Part shown: positions 49,447-60,870 of the stretch, piece after piece
Numbering within the stretch: the stretch's first letter is position 1
How the letters are laid out: each line of letters starts with the position of its first letter
Source of the DNA: Antilocapra americana
Lineage: Eukaryota; Chordata; Mammalia; Artiodactyla; Antilocapridae
Assembly (NCBI GenBank): GCA_007570785.1
Contig: ML661885.1
Coordinates: forward strand, 18,355,119-18,419,118
DNA: 64,000 nucleotides
Direction: 5' to 3'
Translations under genes and position numbers: made by a program
The notes under the pieces: model-generated
Seen by the model: only the letters and a program-made list of their open reading frames with translations
Told to the model about the DNA's origin: nothing
The model's database searches: none

Positions 49447-51379
49447 CCCAGATGTATTTTTCAAGAGAAGAAGGGATGAGGGCATGGAAGAGAAATAGCC
49501 ACCAAATTTTTAAAAATGGTTTTTCTTATTTGACGTTTGGTGTTTTGACATTAATGACATTAATATTATTGATGATGTTGGTGGGGGGAGGCAAAAGAAA
49601 TAAAGGAGAACTTGAAAATGAAATGATCATCATTTCCCTATCCTTCCATGCCAGAAATAAACCCCTTTCTTCACCTGAGCCTGAAACAGACTTATTGTTC
49701 TCAGGTGTTTCCTTCATCATAGGCATTTACCCGTCTGAAATCGCAGGAAATGGTTTTTCCATCAGTGAGCTTGTACATGGAACCCTCTCCCGCAAAGGGC
49801 TTGATCTTTTCTGATTTGAACCTGAAAGTTTCCCTGCTTTCATTTCCCCTTAGCCTCTTTGAAAGCCCCCACTCTCTTCCCCATACACGCACCTCAAATA
49901 GTTTTTAAAGCCAGAATTTTTGCTCTCTGGGGTGTTTTTCGATAAACAGTAACGCTACATAAACACCTTCTTCACTTGTAAGTTGCAGGGAATTTAAATT
50001 TTACTCTCGTGGGCATGTATATTTCCTAAGGCACATGGATAAACCCCACTGAGGCGCAATCAGACACCCACTGGCAGACTCCTGATAGAGTTGCCATGTA
50101 AAGGTGGGGCTGTAAACAAGTCCGAAATTTTAGGAAGCCATCCACTCTGGGCAGACTTCTTCCCAAACAAGTCTGAAATGGAAGGAAGTCTTTGGAGAAG
50201 TAGATAGTTTTCTTTCTGTTAACGTTTAGTAGTCCTAGTTTCTAACACACTAGTACATGTACCAACTCTAGATTCCTAGGGTGGGAGATTTTGTTCTCTC
50301 TCTCTCTCTTAATAAAGACCATATCTAGGGTTTATTCTCCACTCCAAGCCTCTGCACTTTCATTGTAACCTTAACCAGCTGCTGTAGGCAACCAGCTTTC
50401 CTGATCTGGGCCTAAGTCTGCTCTTTTGACGCCTGTGCTTTTATCCTTCCAGGTGTTTTGTTTGGTTTTTAATCCCATTTGCATCAGTCTTAGGATTTTC
50501 CAAATGTTCCCTGATTACACAAGGTTTCAGGCCCAGAAAGATGCATGTTTTCAGGCTCTGTTGTTCCTAGTGCTTGCGCAATAAACCTTTCAGTTGGTAT
50601 TTCCTAGATTTGGTGCTTAAGGCCTAAGACAAGGTTTTGAAGCAGATCCTGGCCATCCAGAACTTCAAAGGCCTGTCAGCTCCAAAGGAGCTGATGGCTC
50701 ACCTGTCCAGGAAGCTGGCCATTGCAAGTATTTCCTGTTCTTTGCTTGTTTGATTTGTTACTCTCACCTTCTCTCTAGAATTCCTGTTTTTGAAATATTG
50801 CATAGATGGTGTCTACTTGTAACCTGTGGTGTGGTGGTGTATCGAGATGCTGTCTTTGAGTAGCAATGGATATATATATAGAGAGAGATGTATATTCCAT
50901 ATTCAATAGGAGGTATTTAAAAGTATGTCTATTCCTAGTTTTAGTTAATTATCTTTTAATGAAAGTGTCACTCATATTCACATCTGTAATATTGGAAAGA
51001 GATAATTAGATTTTCAAATGAGAATCAGCCACCTTAAATTTTGCACCAGAAAATACCAAGTATATTTCATTCTAATGAGATCTGTAGTGGGGTTTTAAAA
51101 TTCATCATAATGTGCTTCAAGAAAGATAATTCAACAGACTCACAAGATGAAAGGTTTTCTTCTTAAGTCTTCTTAGAGCTATTACATTGAACTTATACAA
51201 TTCTGATAAAATATTCAAAAATATTACATAAAGGCTACCATCAAGACCCTCATGAACACCCTTGCAACCAGCACTTATCCTCATTTGAAAGTTTACTTTG
51301 ACTAAACTAACCCCTTCCATCTTCTATGCCCTGGGTTTTCTCTCCTGCGTGTTGCCAGTGAAAGATAACGTGTTTAAAT
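49447..51379. other. Non-repetitive sequence between CpG islands
   Basis: No firm gene. A GC-balanced open segment at 50,628-50,753 looks mildly codon-like (see findings). A frame at 49,452-49,814 (120 codons) has no recognisable domain. Confidence 0.4.
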
Positions 51380-51660
51380 TGAGTGTCTACGGATCCTGCG
51401 TGCAATCCCGCCTTTCGAAATAGGCAGGGCAGAGCGGTGTTTGCACACAGCCAGGCACCCTTTATTTACATATATCTGCATATTTGCTCAGGATCTTGCA
51501 TTTCGCCATTAAAGTGCTTTCCTGGATGTAGCAGAAGTAACTCAGCAGAGAAAACCTTTCCAGTGCCCTCACTCTCCTATTGCTGCTTAAAGCTCCCTAG
51601 TAAACACATCTCTGGTCCGATAATAATTACTTTGCCTCATTAAAATGACAAAAAAAATTT
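51380..51660. promoter_or_regulatory. Candidate promoter-proximal conserved segment
   Basis: A repeat-free stretch immediately upstream of a CpG-rich region, with 'ccgataataattac' and other TAAT cores near its right end. Conservation is inferred, not shown. Confidence 0.3.
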
Positions 51661-51730
51661 TTTTTTCCGAGTGGTTAAAGGGCACGGCTTGGGAGGTATT
51701 TGTGTTTTATTTTCTCCCCCTCCTTGCTGA

Positions 51731-51762
<32 letters not shown>

Positions 51763-51767
51763 GTGTC
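51731..51767. repeat. (TG)n microsatellite
   Basis: A TG run with one T interruption, abutting the CpG-rich segment at 51,775. Confidence 0.93.
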
Positions 51768-51774
51768 TAATGAA

Positions 51775-51945
51775 GTTTGGGAGTCGCGCGCACAGGGGCG
51801 CGTGGGGTGCGAGCCCCGGAGGTCCCCAGTCCCTGCCCTCTCCGTGGTCGCCGCGTCCCGGGCTCCCGCCGCAGCGCTCCGAGCTTCGGAAGCCGCGAGG
51901 CTCCGGGGCTGCTCCGAGTCCGGGCTGCGCGTCATTTGCAGTCTG
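51775..51945. promoter_or_regulatory. Short CpG-island-like segment
   Basis: About 170 bp with very dense CpG ('gtcgcgcgcacaggggcgcg' and 'ggtcgccgcgtcccgg'). Too short to call a full island alone, but close to the large one beginning at about 52,505. Confidence 0.6.
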
Positions 51946-51989
51946 GGGAATGTTGATCACCTCACTAATTACACCTCTCTCTCCCCCCG

Positions 51990-52021
51990 CTCCCTCTCCC
52001 TCTCCCTCTCTCTCCTCTCTC
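51990..52021. repeat. Pure 32-nt polypyrimidine tract
   Basis: (TCCC/TC)-type repeats without a purine. Such tracts can form H-DNA or an i-motif and are common near GC-rich promoters. Confidence 0.85.
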
Positions 52022-52504
52022 ATTCCCAGAGTGCATATCGGGAATAGACACACAAAGACATGCGCACTCAACTTAATCAGCCATTTTTTTTAAACAGGGC
52101 TAAAACGATAATAATTAGCAGAATAAAGACATATCGGATTTTCATTTCCTTTCCTCCTTTTCCCAACCCCTTCACAACCAAACAGCGAGACCGCGGTCGG
52201 CACATGCTTTAACTCCTCCCGGATCCCCGAGGACCGCTCCATGCCCCCCACTTTCTGCTCCAGCGTTTTGATTTTCACCCAATAAAGTTCGAGGATTATT
52301 TTTTTATTTTATTTTTTTTTAAATGAACCCTCTCGTTTTACTTGGATGTGATCAGCTGTAAGTAAAATAAAAGCAAAACAAAAAAGAGGCGAAGATCGAG
52401 TAAGAACTGCAGGGGAAATGGAAAGTAAGTTTTTTCTTTAACTTTTATTGAGTAGTTTGTGTTAAATTTAGGTCGAGTATCGATTATCTTTCCAGCCTGA
52501 TCTT
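52022..52504. other. AT-rich gap between CpG-rich segments
   Basis: Contains T-rich runs (about 52,300-52,320). No gene recognised. It could be a 5' flank or an intron. Confidence 0.35.
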
Positions 52505-53970
52505 GCACAATCTTTGATATTTCGCTCCCTCTCTCTCCCTCTCCGCCTCTCTCCCTCTCTGCCCCCGGCTCGCTCGCTCTCGCTCGCTCTCGCTCACATC
52601 CCCTCAGCCCGACCATCTCTTCCGCTCTGCCCCCCTTTGCTATCTCTTTCCCCCTTTTTTTTGGCTCCAGGATTTGCTCCGCGGAGGGAGGGAGGGGGCA
52701 CTGAAGGATCCGATTTTCCACTTTCTTGCGGGGGGTGGGGGAGACGCGTTTTTCGGGATTTAACTTTTGGATTGAGTGGTGGATCATCCACGTTTGGCCG
52801 AGCAGTTTTCTCTCCTTTTGCCTGTCTTTTCGGGTTCTGTCTCCACCGCGAGCCCCGGGGCTTTCTCGAGGCGCGAGGAAGCTGTCAGCTCCGCGGCGGC
52901 GCCGACACTGTCGGTGGGGGGAGGTGTGCACCCCCGCGCCCGGGTCGGGATGCCCCCTTCCTTCTCACCCCTCCTCCGAAAGTTTGGAAGGTGGTCGGCG
53001 GGGGCTCCGAGCCCCTCTCCCTCTTTTCCCCTACCCTCCCGTTCAGCCTCGATTTTCTCCTCCGCTCATCATCCACGGTTCCCTGGCTCAAGTTCCGCGA
53101 AGGGCGCTCGGTGCGCGGAGGCCCGGTGCTCCGTGCGCCCCGGGGCAGGGGCTTCCGAGAGGCTGGGGCGCGTGCCGGGGCTGCAGGTAGACGCCGGCCT
53201 GCCTGAGCGCGAGGCGGCGCGGACCCGGGCGCCGGAGGACGCCGGGCAGTTCCGTTAGCAGGCAGGATCGCCGGGCCTCGGGGCCGGGCACCCGCGAGGC
53301 GGCCGCAGCTCTCTCCCGGCTCTTTCGCCGCCGGGTGTGCCTTAGACCGGAGGACAGCTGCTCGAGGCCGGGGGTCAAGAATCTTTTTTGGGGGGAGGGG
53401 GCAAAGGGCAAAGGGTGTGTGTGTGTGTTTATGGTTGGGAGAGCTGTGGCCGGTTGTGAGAACTGATTTATTCCCCGGTGCCCCCGCCGCTCACGCCCCC
53501 CGAAAGGGGTTCCAGGTCTACAAACGAACTTCACCTTCTTCGCCTCTCCAGGCATCAAGTGCGCCTTCCGGCCCAGAGCAGCTAAGGGAAAGAGGGGCTG
53601 GAATGCGTCGGGTCTCGCCTTCCTTCTACTTCTATCTCGTTCCCCCCTCCCTCCCAGGTTTTCTGCTCTTTTCGATCGGAAAAATAATAATAATAAAATT
53701 TCTCCTGGAATTGGATAAAGTTTCTCTGCCGATGCCCAAGTTCCAGAGAAATCCCCACCCTGTCTCCCTCCCCCCCAACCCCCGCCCCAGCCCCGAGGAC
53801 GGTGCATTGGTTTGTATTTCTTTTGTTACCTGCGATCCGGGCGGGGGGCTCCTTTCGGCCGCTCGGGCTGGGGTCCGGCCCAGAGCGGAGGCTCGGACGG
53901 GCGCCTTTGGCCGCGACTCCTCGCTCCCGCGCGGTTGTGGTGAGGTCTTAGCTACCGTTCGGTGAGACAC
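52505..53970. promoter_or_regulatory. Large CpG island, best promoter candidate
   Basis: About 1.4 kb of dense CpG, strongest at 52,830-52,960 and 53,100-53,330, with a second rise at 53,830-53,960. It begins with polypyrimidine tracts (52,525-52,560) and repeated CTCG units (52,567-52,595). Frames of 154-239 codons lie on both strands; they overlap each other and show no domain, as expected from composition. I infer a TATA-less promoter and a 5' untranslated exon. Transcription direction is unproven. Confidence 0.7.
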
Positions 53971-54021
53971 CCTCCTTGTAGGTACCAGAGGTTCAGATCG
54001 CGAACACGGATTCCCCCCCCC

Positions 54022-54101
54022 TACACACACACCCCGACCCCTGCACACACACAGACACAGACACACACACTCACACTCAACACACTCACAGACACACACA
54101 T
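54022..54101. repeat. Interrupted CA-rich array
   Basis: CA runs mixed with GACA and TCACAC units. The minus-strand cysteine/valine-rich frames here are artefacts. Confidence 0.88.
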
Positions 54102-54224
54102 TCTCCCTACTTCCCCCCCACCTCCAGCCCCCACCTCGCCTTTCCCCTCCCCCCTTCCAAAAAAAGCACACGCACACAACAACAACAGCCCCCCCAAACC
54201 AAACAAAAACCCAAAGACAAGTTC

Positions 54225-54310
54225 ACTGGCGGAAGATGGTGGATTGACACTGACTCAGACAGAGGCAGGTTCACCAGGAAATCTGGCGGTCCCGATTTCT
54301 GACAGTTGCA
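54225..54310. promoter_or_regulatory. Possible ETS/YY1-like and AP-1-like sites
   Basis: GGAAGATGG at 54,231-54,239 combines an ETS core with a YY1-like ATGG, and TGACTCA at 54,251-54,257 is a perfect AP-1 core. They sit at the right edge of the CpG-rich region. Single motifs are weak evidence. Confidence 0.35.
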
Positions 54311-54389
54311 TTTCCTCTCCTTGAGTCCTCCCCCCCCTTTTTTTTTTATTAACTCTGTTCCATGTTTAATCAAGGATCATGTAGATGGC

Positions 54390-54470
54390 AAAAGGAGAGA
54401 CAGAGAGAGGGGAGAGAGGAAGACAGAGGAGAGAGAGACAAGAGACAGAAGGAGGGCTTTTTTTTTTTTT
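54390..54470. repeat. Purine-rich tract followed by T run
   Basis: About 66 nt of GA-rich sequence with a few C interruptions (54,390-54,456), then GC and a pure T run (54,458-54,470). Confidence 0.85.
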
Positions 54471-55519
54471 ATTGTGTTCTCCTGGATTTTCAGTGGCTTG
54501 ATCCCTATAAACGTGGAGTGGTTAAAGCTCATATGTAGTATTATATTTTTAGTTGGGTGGATGGATGGAAGAGTCAGGGAGAGGCTGCGGCTGCCGCTGC
54601 CTTTTCGGGTGTTGCTTAGATTAAGGCTGAGACTTGGCTGCGATTGGGACGCGACAGTGACACGGGCATCGATCGCTTCCATTGAGAGCAATGCAAAAAC
54701 ACAGCCCGGGTATGTAACACTCTCGGTGCCATCAACACTTGTTTTACTTTATATTTACTGGCAAAACTGACAGAGCAAGCTCAGACTTTCTCTCTTTCTT
54801 TCTTTTTTCCCCCTCTTTTCTCTTTTCTAACTCAAGAATACAAACAATTGGGTCTAGAAGTTCTTGGAAAGGATGCATTAAATACAACAGAAAGGAGAGA
54901 TTGGGATTATTTCACTATCTCTGTGACTGATTGTATTTTAGAGTTTTTCTTCTCCACAGAGGAGCATGTTAAAGAAAAGGAAGGTTTTCTTTTTTCCTTC
55001 CTCTTCTTAAAAAAAAAGATCCTTAAGGGAATATTTGATAGTTTTCAACGTTTGCGGTTTCAATCAGCAGGAAGGCACACAAAAATAAAAGATGACTAGC
55101 CAGCTGTTTTAACCTCTTGCACCTGGCTTCAGTGTGGGGATCATAAGGTTTATACAAGTTAGTTTTTTTTTTTTTTTAAGATTCTAATATTTATGGCATA
55201 AACTGGGAAGAGAGTATCACCGTGTATTTATTCAGTAGCTGGTTGCTTTTGGATTTAAAAAGTAAACTCATTTTTAAGTGTTTTCATTTTTATGGCAATG
55301 AAGATAGAGTCAATGAAATATGGGGGAAATACCATAAATCTGAAAAGTGAAATGTACCTAAGGAACAAAGAAAGGTCAGGTAAACCAGCTGTGTAAGTCA
55401 AAGCAATAGCACCGATTGTAGGGTAAGCAGGGAGAGTGGACTCCAGGTCTAGGAAGTGAAAGTTGCCACTTAAAGTTAAAAATGAGGGAAACATGCTCAG
55501 CCTTATTGTAATCTTTTGC
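54471..55519. other. Non-repetitive sequence right of the CpG island
   Basis: A donor-like GGGTATGT lies near 54,709-54,716 after a GC-balanced segment (54,570-54,710), possibly the end of a 5' exon. No coding frame is recognised. Confidence 0.35.
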
Positions 55520-56100
55520 AGTTTTTAGCAGATGAGTCCAGATCTGCCCATTAATTTTGAGCTAGTTGGATTATTTTAAAAGATGCTGCACCAGCAAAGG
55601 AAAACATAAAGGAGGCTGAGAAAATCTCTGTTTAATATTGCAGAATTTACTGCTTCCATTCTGACCATGAGCCTAAATTTACACAATGAAATTTGATTAT
55701 CTCTAATAACAATATTAGATCCTGCACTGGATGGATGAGAATTGAGGTGGTTTTGTTGATTGCAAGGGTTTAATGTTGCATTTCAGAATCTGATGTGGTT
55801 TGGCCTCCCTTCCATTAACTGGAAAACCCCTGAGGTTTTACAATTATTTCTTAAAGATAATACATTTAAGATTGCATTGGTAGGCTGAAGAAAAGTCATA
55901 AAGGCAAGAAGGGAAGCCCTTAATAACTCTTGAGATTCAGACATGTTCAGCAGTTAGATTGGCTCTGACTTCACCAAGGGTCGACAATGTGTCATTTCCA
56001 CGAAGCCAAATTGCCCTCTGCCTATATGATATTAATGTGCAAATCAATATTTCAGGGATTAAATTTCCCTTCTTCATTTTTTATGGTTTCTACCTCAATA
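55520..56100. promoter_or_regulatory. Candidate conserved non-coding element
   Basis: Repeat-free and moderately AT-rich, with 'ttaatattgcagaatttact' and several TAAT cores. Function is inferred from composition and context only. Confidence 0.3.
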
Positions 56101-57099
56101 AGTCTCAAGTCTATTAGAAGAGGCTGGATGATTTAAAATCTTTCACTGCAGAATGGCTAGTCGTCGTAGTCTTGTTTCACTAGACCATTTTAGGAATTTT
56201 GTTATAAGACTAAGGGCATCCTAAAGAAGTTTCAAGGCAGTGTAGAGGCAGGCTCCATAGCCTAAAGTCCTTGTTCAATTAAGAGCTAAGAACTATCGGA
56301 AATATAATATATATGTTTATGTACTATATGTGTATATGCACACATGCATTCTGCTGCTTTAAAAATATTATGTTAATCACCTATTGATTAATTTCAAAAT
56401 CAATTGAAGTTCCTTTCTTATTAGTGACTTGTTCAGCATTCTTGAAGACTGTGTTAATTTTCTTAAATAGTATACATGGATTAGCTTGGTTGTGAAGGTC
56501 TTTGGGAGGGATTTTCATCTAGCAATATTTTCCCTAAGAAATATTTCTAGAAACCATTGTTGTGAGAGTAATAACCAAGTATTGTCATCTGCATCGATGT
56601 CATGGCTATCATTGTATTTTGGGGCTGAGTGATTTAGCTGCTATCTGTTGAAAGAGGCCTTCTTCCATTCACTTAATGTTAGCTCCTAACACTTAGTAGG
56701 CGTGATGTTTCTTTTAATCCTCTTGGAGAAGCACTACTGTAAAAGAAAATATGTGATTTGACGAGAAATAATACAAAGCAGAAATTTGGGAGGTCAGAAT
56801 AAAAGATTGTGACTTTATCACATAATCTTGGGAAGGCCTACTGTCTATCATTTGGTGGTGTTTTATAGTCTAAAACCATCTGGACCAAGTTCCGCACAGC
56901 TGCACGAATTTCATATGTGATAGAACATTTTTTCCATTCAGTGTGAAATGTTCCTTCCTAAAACACGTACACCAGACTCGCTTAATTTAGTCTGTTAAAA
57001 GAAATGCACATGAAAAAGGACAAAAGGCTCTTTAATCTCTGCAAGCTGTTTGTTTTTCTTCAAGATTCCTGTCTGTTTGGGTTTGAAAAGTCATGTTTA
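56101..57099. other. AT-rich non-repetitive sequence
   Basis: No gene or repeat recognised. Confidence 0.4.
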
Positions 57100-57420
57100 T
57101 TGAGGAGATGATTCTGAGGTGTGACATTAAAATAATATATGATTTTTGGACTGGTGGCCACGCTCCTGCTTCATTTGCAGAACTACTTTTTATGCCTGTC
57201 AAAACACAGAGTTAATCTATCCTTATTTACAATTAATCTCAATAAAATTAATCTTAACTATGCTTTATTCAGTGGCTTAAAATATCTAATTATATTCAAT
57301 TAACTGCTGTCATAGTAATTAACATTGCTTAATTGCCTCTGCATATATTTATGTAAAGCTCATTAGGTGCTGCTGGGTCTTTTTTCCTTTTCTACTTGCT
57401 ATTTTTGCTGTTGTCAAATC
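57100..57420. promoter_or_regulatory. Candidate enhancer with dense homeodomain cores
   Basis: Three TTAATCT motifs lie at 57,212-57,218, 57,233-57,239 and 57,248-57,254, an OTX/PITX-like K50 homeodomain pattern (TAATC). Many further TAATT/AATTA cores follow up to about 57,395. The segment is repeat-free. Function is inferred. Confidence 0.4.
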
Positions 57421-57839
57421 ATTTTCATCTCCCAGTGTTCAACAATGTCAGTGACAGCAAATGCTTCCTTCACATTTTTCTTGAAATGAGTGTTATTACT
57501 TACCTATGAGTAGATACTAGTTATGAGTCTTTAAAGATGAATCCACTCCCCCCCCCCAACCCCCGCAACCCTTCAATCACTGTTCCCTTATCCCTGGTCC
57601 CTAGCATACTCACAAAATATTTTCTGTCATTGTTGCTAGAAATATGAGAAGCCAGGTTAAGCTTTGTGTTTATAAATGAGGAGCCTTTCTGTGTCTGCCT
57701 AGGGGCTGTACCCATAGGCAGAGTTGTGTTTTTTTTTACCCCCTCTAAAACCTTTCTAAGGGTTAAAGACTTGGCCAAGGTTCAAACTGAAAATCGCCCA
57801 GGGAAAGTGCATGTGAATATGTACAAGTTTCATGTAATT

Positions 57840-58260
57840 AGTGCTTAATTATATTAACATATGCAAATTGTCAACTTAGAAGCTTGTTGAGCTGGCAAAG
57901 ATCAGCTAGGCACAATTGCTGTATTGTTCTGAAACAATAATGGATTTCAAGTTGGATTGTGGAAACACATAACTAGCTATCTAATTTAACTCATACCATG
58001 GTGAAATTTCATTAGTCTCCATGGAGACTGGTTTAATTGTGCTGACTAATGTCCTGGGCTGCAGAATGTCCTAAAAAGAAAGCGTTGTTTGCCTAATCCA
58101 CCTTACAATGACACTTGTTTGTACATGTTTCCCTTGTGTGAGAATTTGCATATGCAAATAAATAGTTTCTCTGCCCCATTTGTCATGGCTGTTCATTACC
58201 CATGAAGAGGACATTGTTACTAGGCTGTGACTGAGTCTCCCAAGACAGGATAGTGTCAAC
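57840..58260. promoter_or_regulatory. Candidate conserved element with two palindromes
   Basis: Contains a perfect 16-bp palindrome AGTCTCCATGGAGACT (58,014-58,029), related to the RFX X-box, and another, ATTTGCATATGCAAAT (58,144-58,159), made of two inverted POU octamers. SOX-like ACAAT and TAATT cores surround them. A regulatory role is likely but unproven. Confidence 0.45.
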
Positions 58261-60489
58261 CAGTCCAGCTACATTCTTTCATAATTTGTTTCTGATTAAT
58301 AGACCAGAGTGAGTCTCCGTGTCTTTGGGCATCTGCAATGGGAAGGTCAGTTCTGTCACAGAAAAGAGTTTCTGCAGTAACTGAAGGACTTTTTCTTCTT
58401 GTGATTCTTCCCCTTTTCCCGCTCATTGGTTCACATAATCATATTTAAAATAATGTATTCTTACTCTAAGAATGCCTCTACTAATAATCTCTAGTTTCCT
58501 AAGGCAAAAAGATAGGAAAAGAAAGGAAATTCTGTTATTGGAATATTAATCCTGTTTTTGACAGAAAGGTAAACTGATATAATTGCTTTTCAGTTGAAGG
58601 AATGGGGGTTTATACAAGTGTGAAAGCATCGGAAAAGGATTAGCATTTTTTTGCATAATGAAAAGCTCTGTTGAATAGGGTTCTGAATGGCTGACTGAAT
58701 GACCGAGATGAAAAGAAGATGAAAATGCAAGCTCCTCTTTCTTTATGCCTATGCTCTGCTCCCTCCAAAGTTATGTTTGTCCAGGACTAGAGAAAACAAG
58801 CAGGGGCTCGGATTTCAGCAACTTTATGAGATGCCCTGAGTTTTCATCATCACTGGGAAGTAATATGTATGACAATAGTGTAGCTAGAGAATGATAAACA
58901 GAGGTTTGTATATAGAAGAGTTTTCAGAAACATATTAGGCTAGCCAAATATTGACTGCTGGGTATCAAGACTTCCCAGCACTTTGCTGGCAAAAATGTAT
59001 TTCAGAAGAGGCCAGCAGTATGGTGTTTATACCTCATTTAGTTACTTCTGCCCCTTCCCTCCACCTAGCTGCTGTAAATAGTTGTTTCAGTTGGTAAAAC
59101 ACTTCACTTGGGAAAGAGCTGTGTGTTCTGAATTTTTTGGCAATGTTGTGTTTTAAGTGGCCTGTCATCTTTGGGGGCTGAGATGGACTGGTAGAAGAAG
59201 ATACAGAGTTATTTTCTTAGGATTTAATTCATCTTCATGTTGCTTTGTAGGTGTATCATGTATTTCATTTTGAGATAAGTCTTTTTTAATGTGTCTAAGT
59301 ACTCTTGGAAATATTTGCAGTAGGGTTTTCCCTTGTTACTAGTTAGGGCTGTAACTGGTTATCAGTTGACAACATGATCAGGGCTCTTAATGATGTTTCT
59401 TCAACCATAATTAGGGCAGTTAAAATAATGTAAGTGTTAAGACACTTTCAAAGGTGGGAATTGGCTCTTTTGTACATATGTAAATCAACTGCAGTGTGAA
59501 TAATTATTTATATGTATACATTATAAACAATCTCTTTCTGGTTTGGGGGGTCACCACAAATGAGCTATTGAAGGCTGCCCAGAGTAGGATTGAAAGATTC
59601 AGTCAGATATTAAGCTAACTTGTTCTGTTACTAGATTGTAGAACTACTATTTGCCTCATCACTTTACTGGTTCAGTTGCTAAGGTACTATTAAGATGGTT
59701 ACATGGAAACTTGGGAAATCAGAAGTGTTTTCACGTAAATTAAAATATAAGGGTTGCCTCTTGAGTACAGAACATTGTAAGGGAAAAGTGTTTGATCTCT
59801 GTTATATAAAGTCATCAAAATTCTTTACTAGAGCCCTTTAAAAAATTTGTCAAGAAATTCTGGATTGTTTCAGAAACTTTTATGGTTAACTTTATGGATA
59901 TGCTTGCAAAAAGTCTTAAAAGAACAAAAAAATCCACATGGAGGCTATTCTTTTACATGCAGCAGGGCTTATTAAGGTATTTCCATAAGAAAAATGTGTT
60001 AATTTAAAAAATAAATTCATTTATATTTTAAGACATTGTTAACCAAGCACCATGTGTTGTAACTGGCAGCTTTCCAGTCACCATGAAGTGGATCACACAT
60101 GGGTTAATAGTAGCTTATGTGATGTCTGCATTCTTAGGAAATGGGCAAAAACCCAGGGTATTCTGATATCAAGATTTTTAGGAATCAGACAGAAAGCAGA
60201 ATATATGTTTATATGTGAACAGATGGACACATGTGAGAACTAAAAGTGCACAATTTCTCTTGGCACTTGTTTTAGTTATCCTGATGATATAACCAATATC
60301 TTAGTGCACTCACAGTCTTTGATGGCTAAGGACAAAATGGTCTTTTAATGAGGGCTCAATGGCATTATTTTCTTGCATACGGATTGTTCCCCTTGTGATC
60401 TTGGGGGATTTGATGTTCTGTTAATTCCCTAGTTTCAGAGGTTCACAAGTTGCCTTGAAAGTTTGATATGGTTTCATGTTTGACATACA
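58261..60489. other. Non-repetitive AT-rich sequence
   Basis: No gene or repeat recognised. Scattered frames of up to 63 codons are unremarkable. Confidence 0.4.
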
Positions 60490-60870
60490 ATCCTCAGTTC
60501 AGGAATGGCCGCTCCCCACTCCTCCTTACACTTTTCAAGGCTGGTAAGTGAAATAAAATATTTGCCATTTGGAGGCACTTTTGAACGTATGCACACAACT
60601 TAAAAATGGCTCTGATACTAAAGTCGTGTTTGGCAAGCTGCTTATCTCTGATATAATTAGATACTTTAACATTCTAGAGATTGAGAAAATAAACAAATAT
60701 AATTTAAGAATCTGGGCAGCTTGACTTAGTTAATGTCATAACGCCCTGAGTAGGTGTTTTAGTCATTCAGGCCAGGGGTTCACACACTATCATCATATAT
60801 TTAGATGATTGATCATTTCTAATGTTTGCTTGTCCTGGGGAGACCACAGTGCACAGCTGATAATTTTTGA
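60490..60870. promoter_or_regulatory. Candidate conserved non-coding element
   Basis: A repeat-free stretch with 'gatgattgatcatttctaat', which holds TGATTGAT-like PBX/HOX sites, and several TAAT cores. Conservation is not tested. Confidence 0.3.

Noticed and set aside
49208..49498. 96-codon plus-strand frame
   Set aside because: Mostly (CA)n arrays translated as HTHT.
52514..53807. Long frames of 154-239 codons on both strands
   Set aside because: They overlap each other in the large CpG island and lack domains. Composition explains them.
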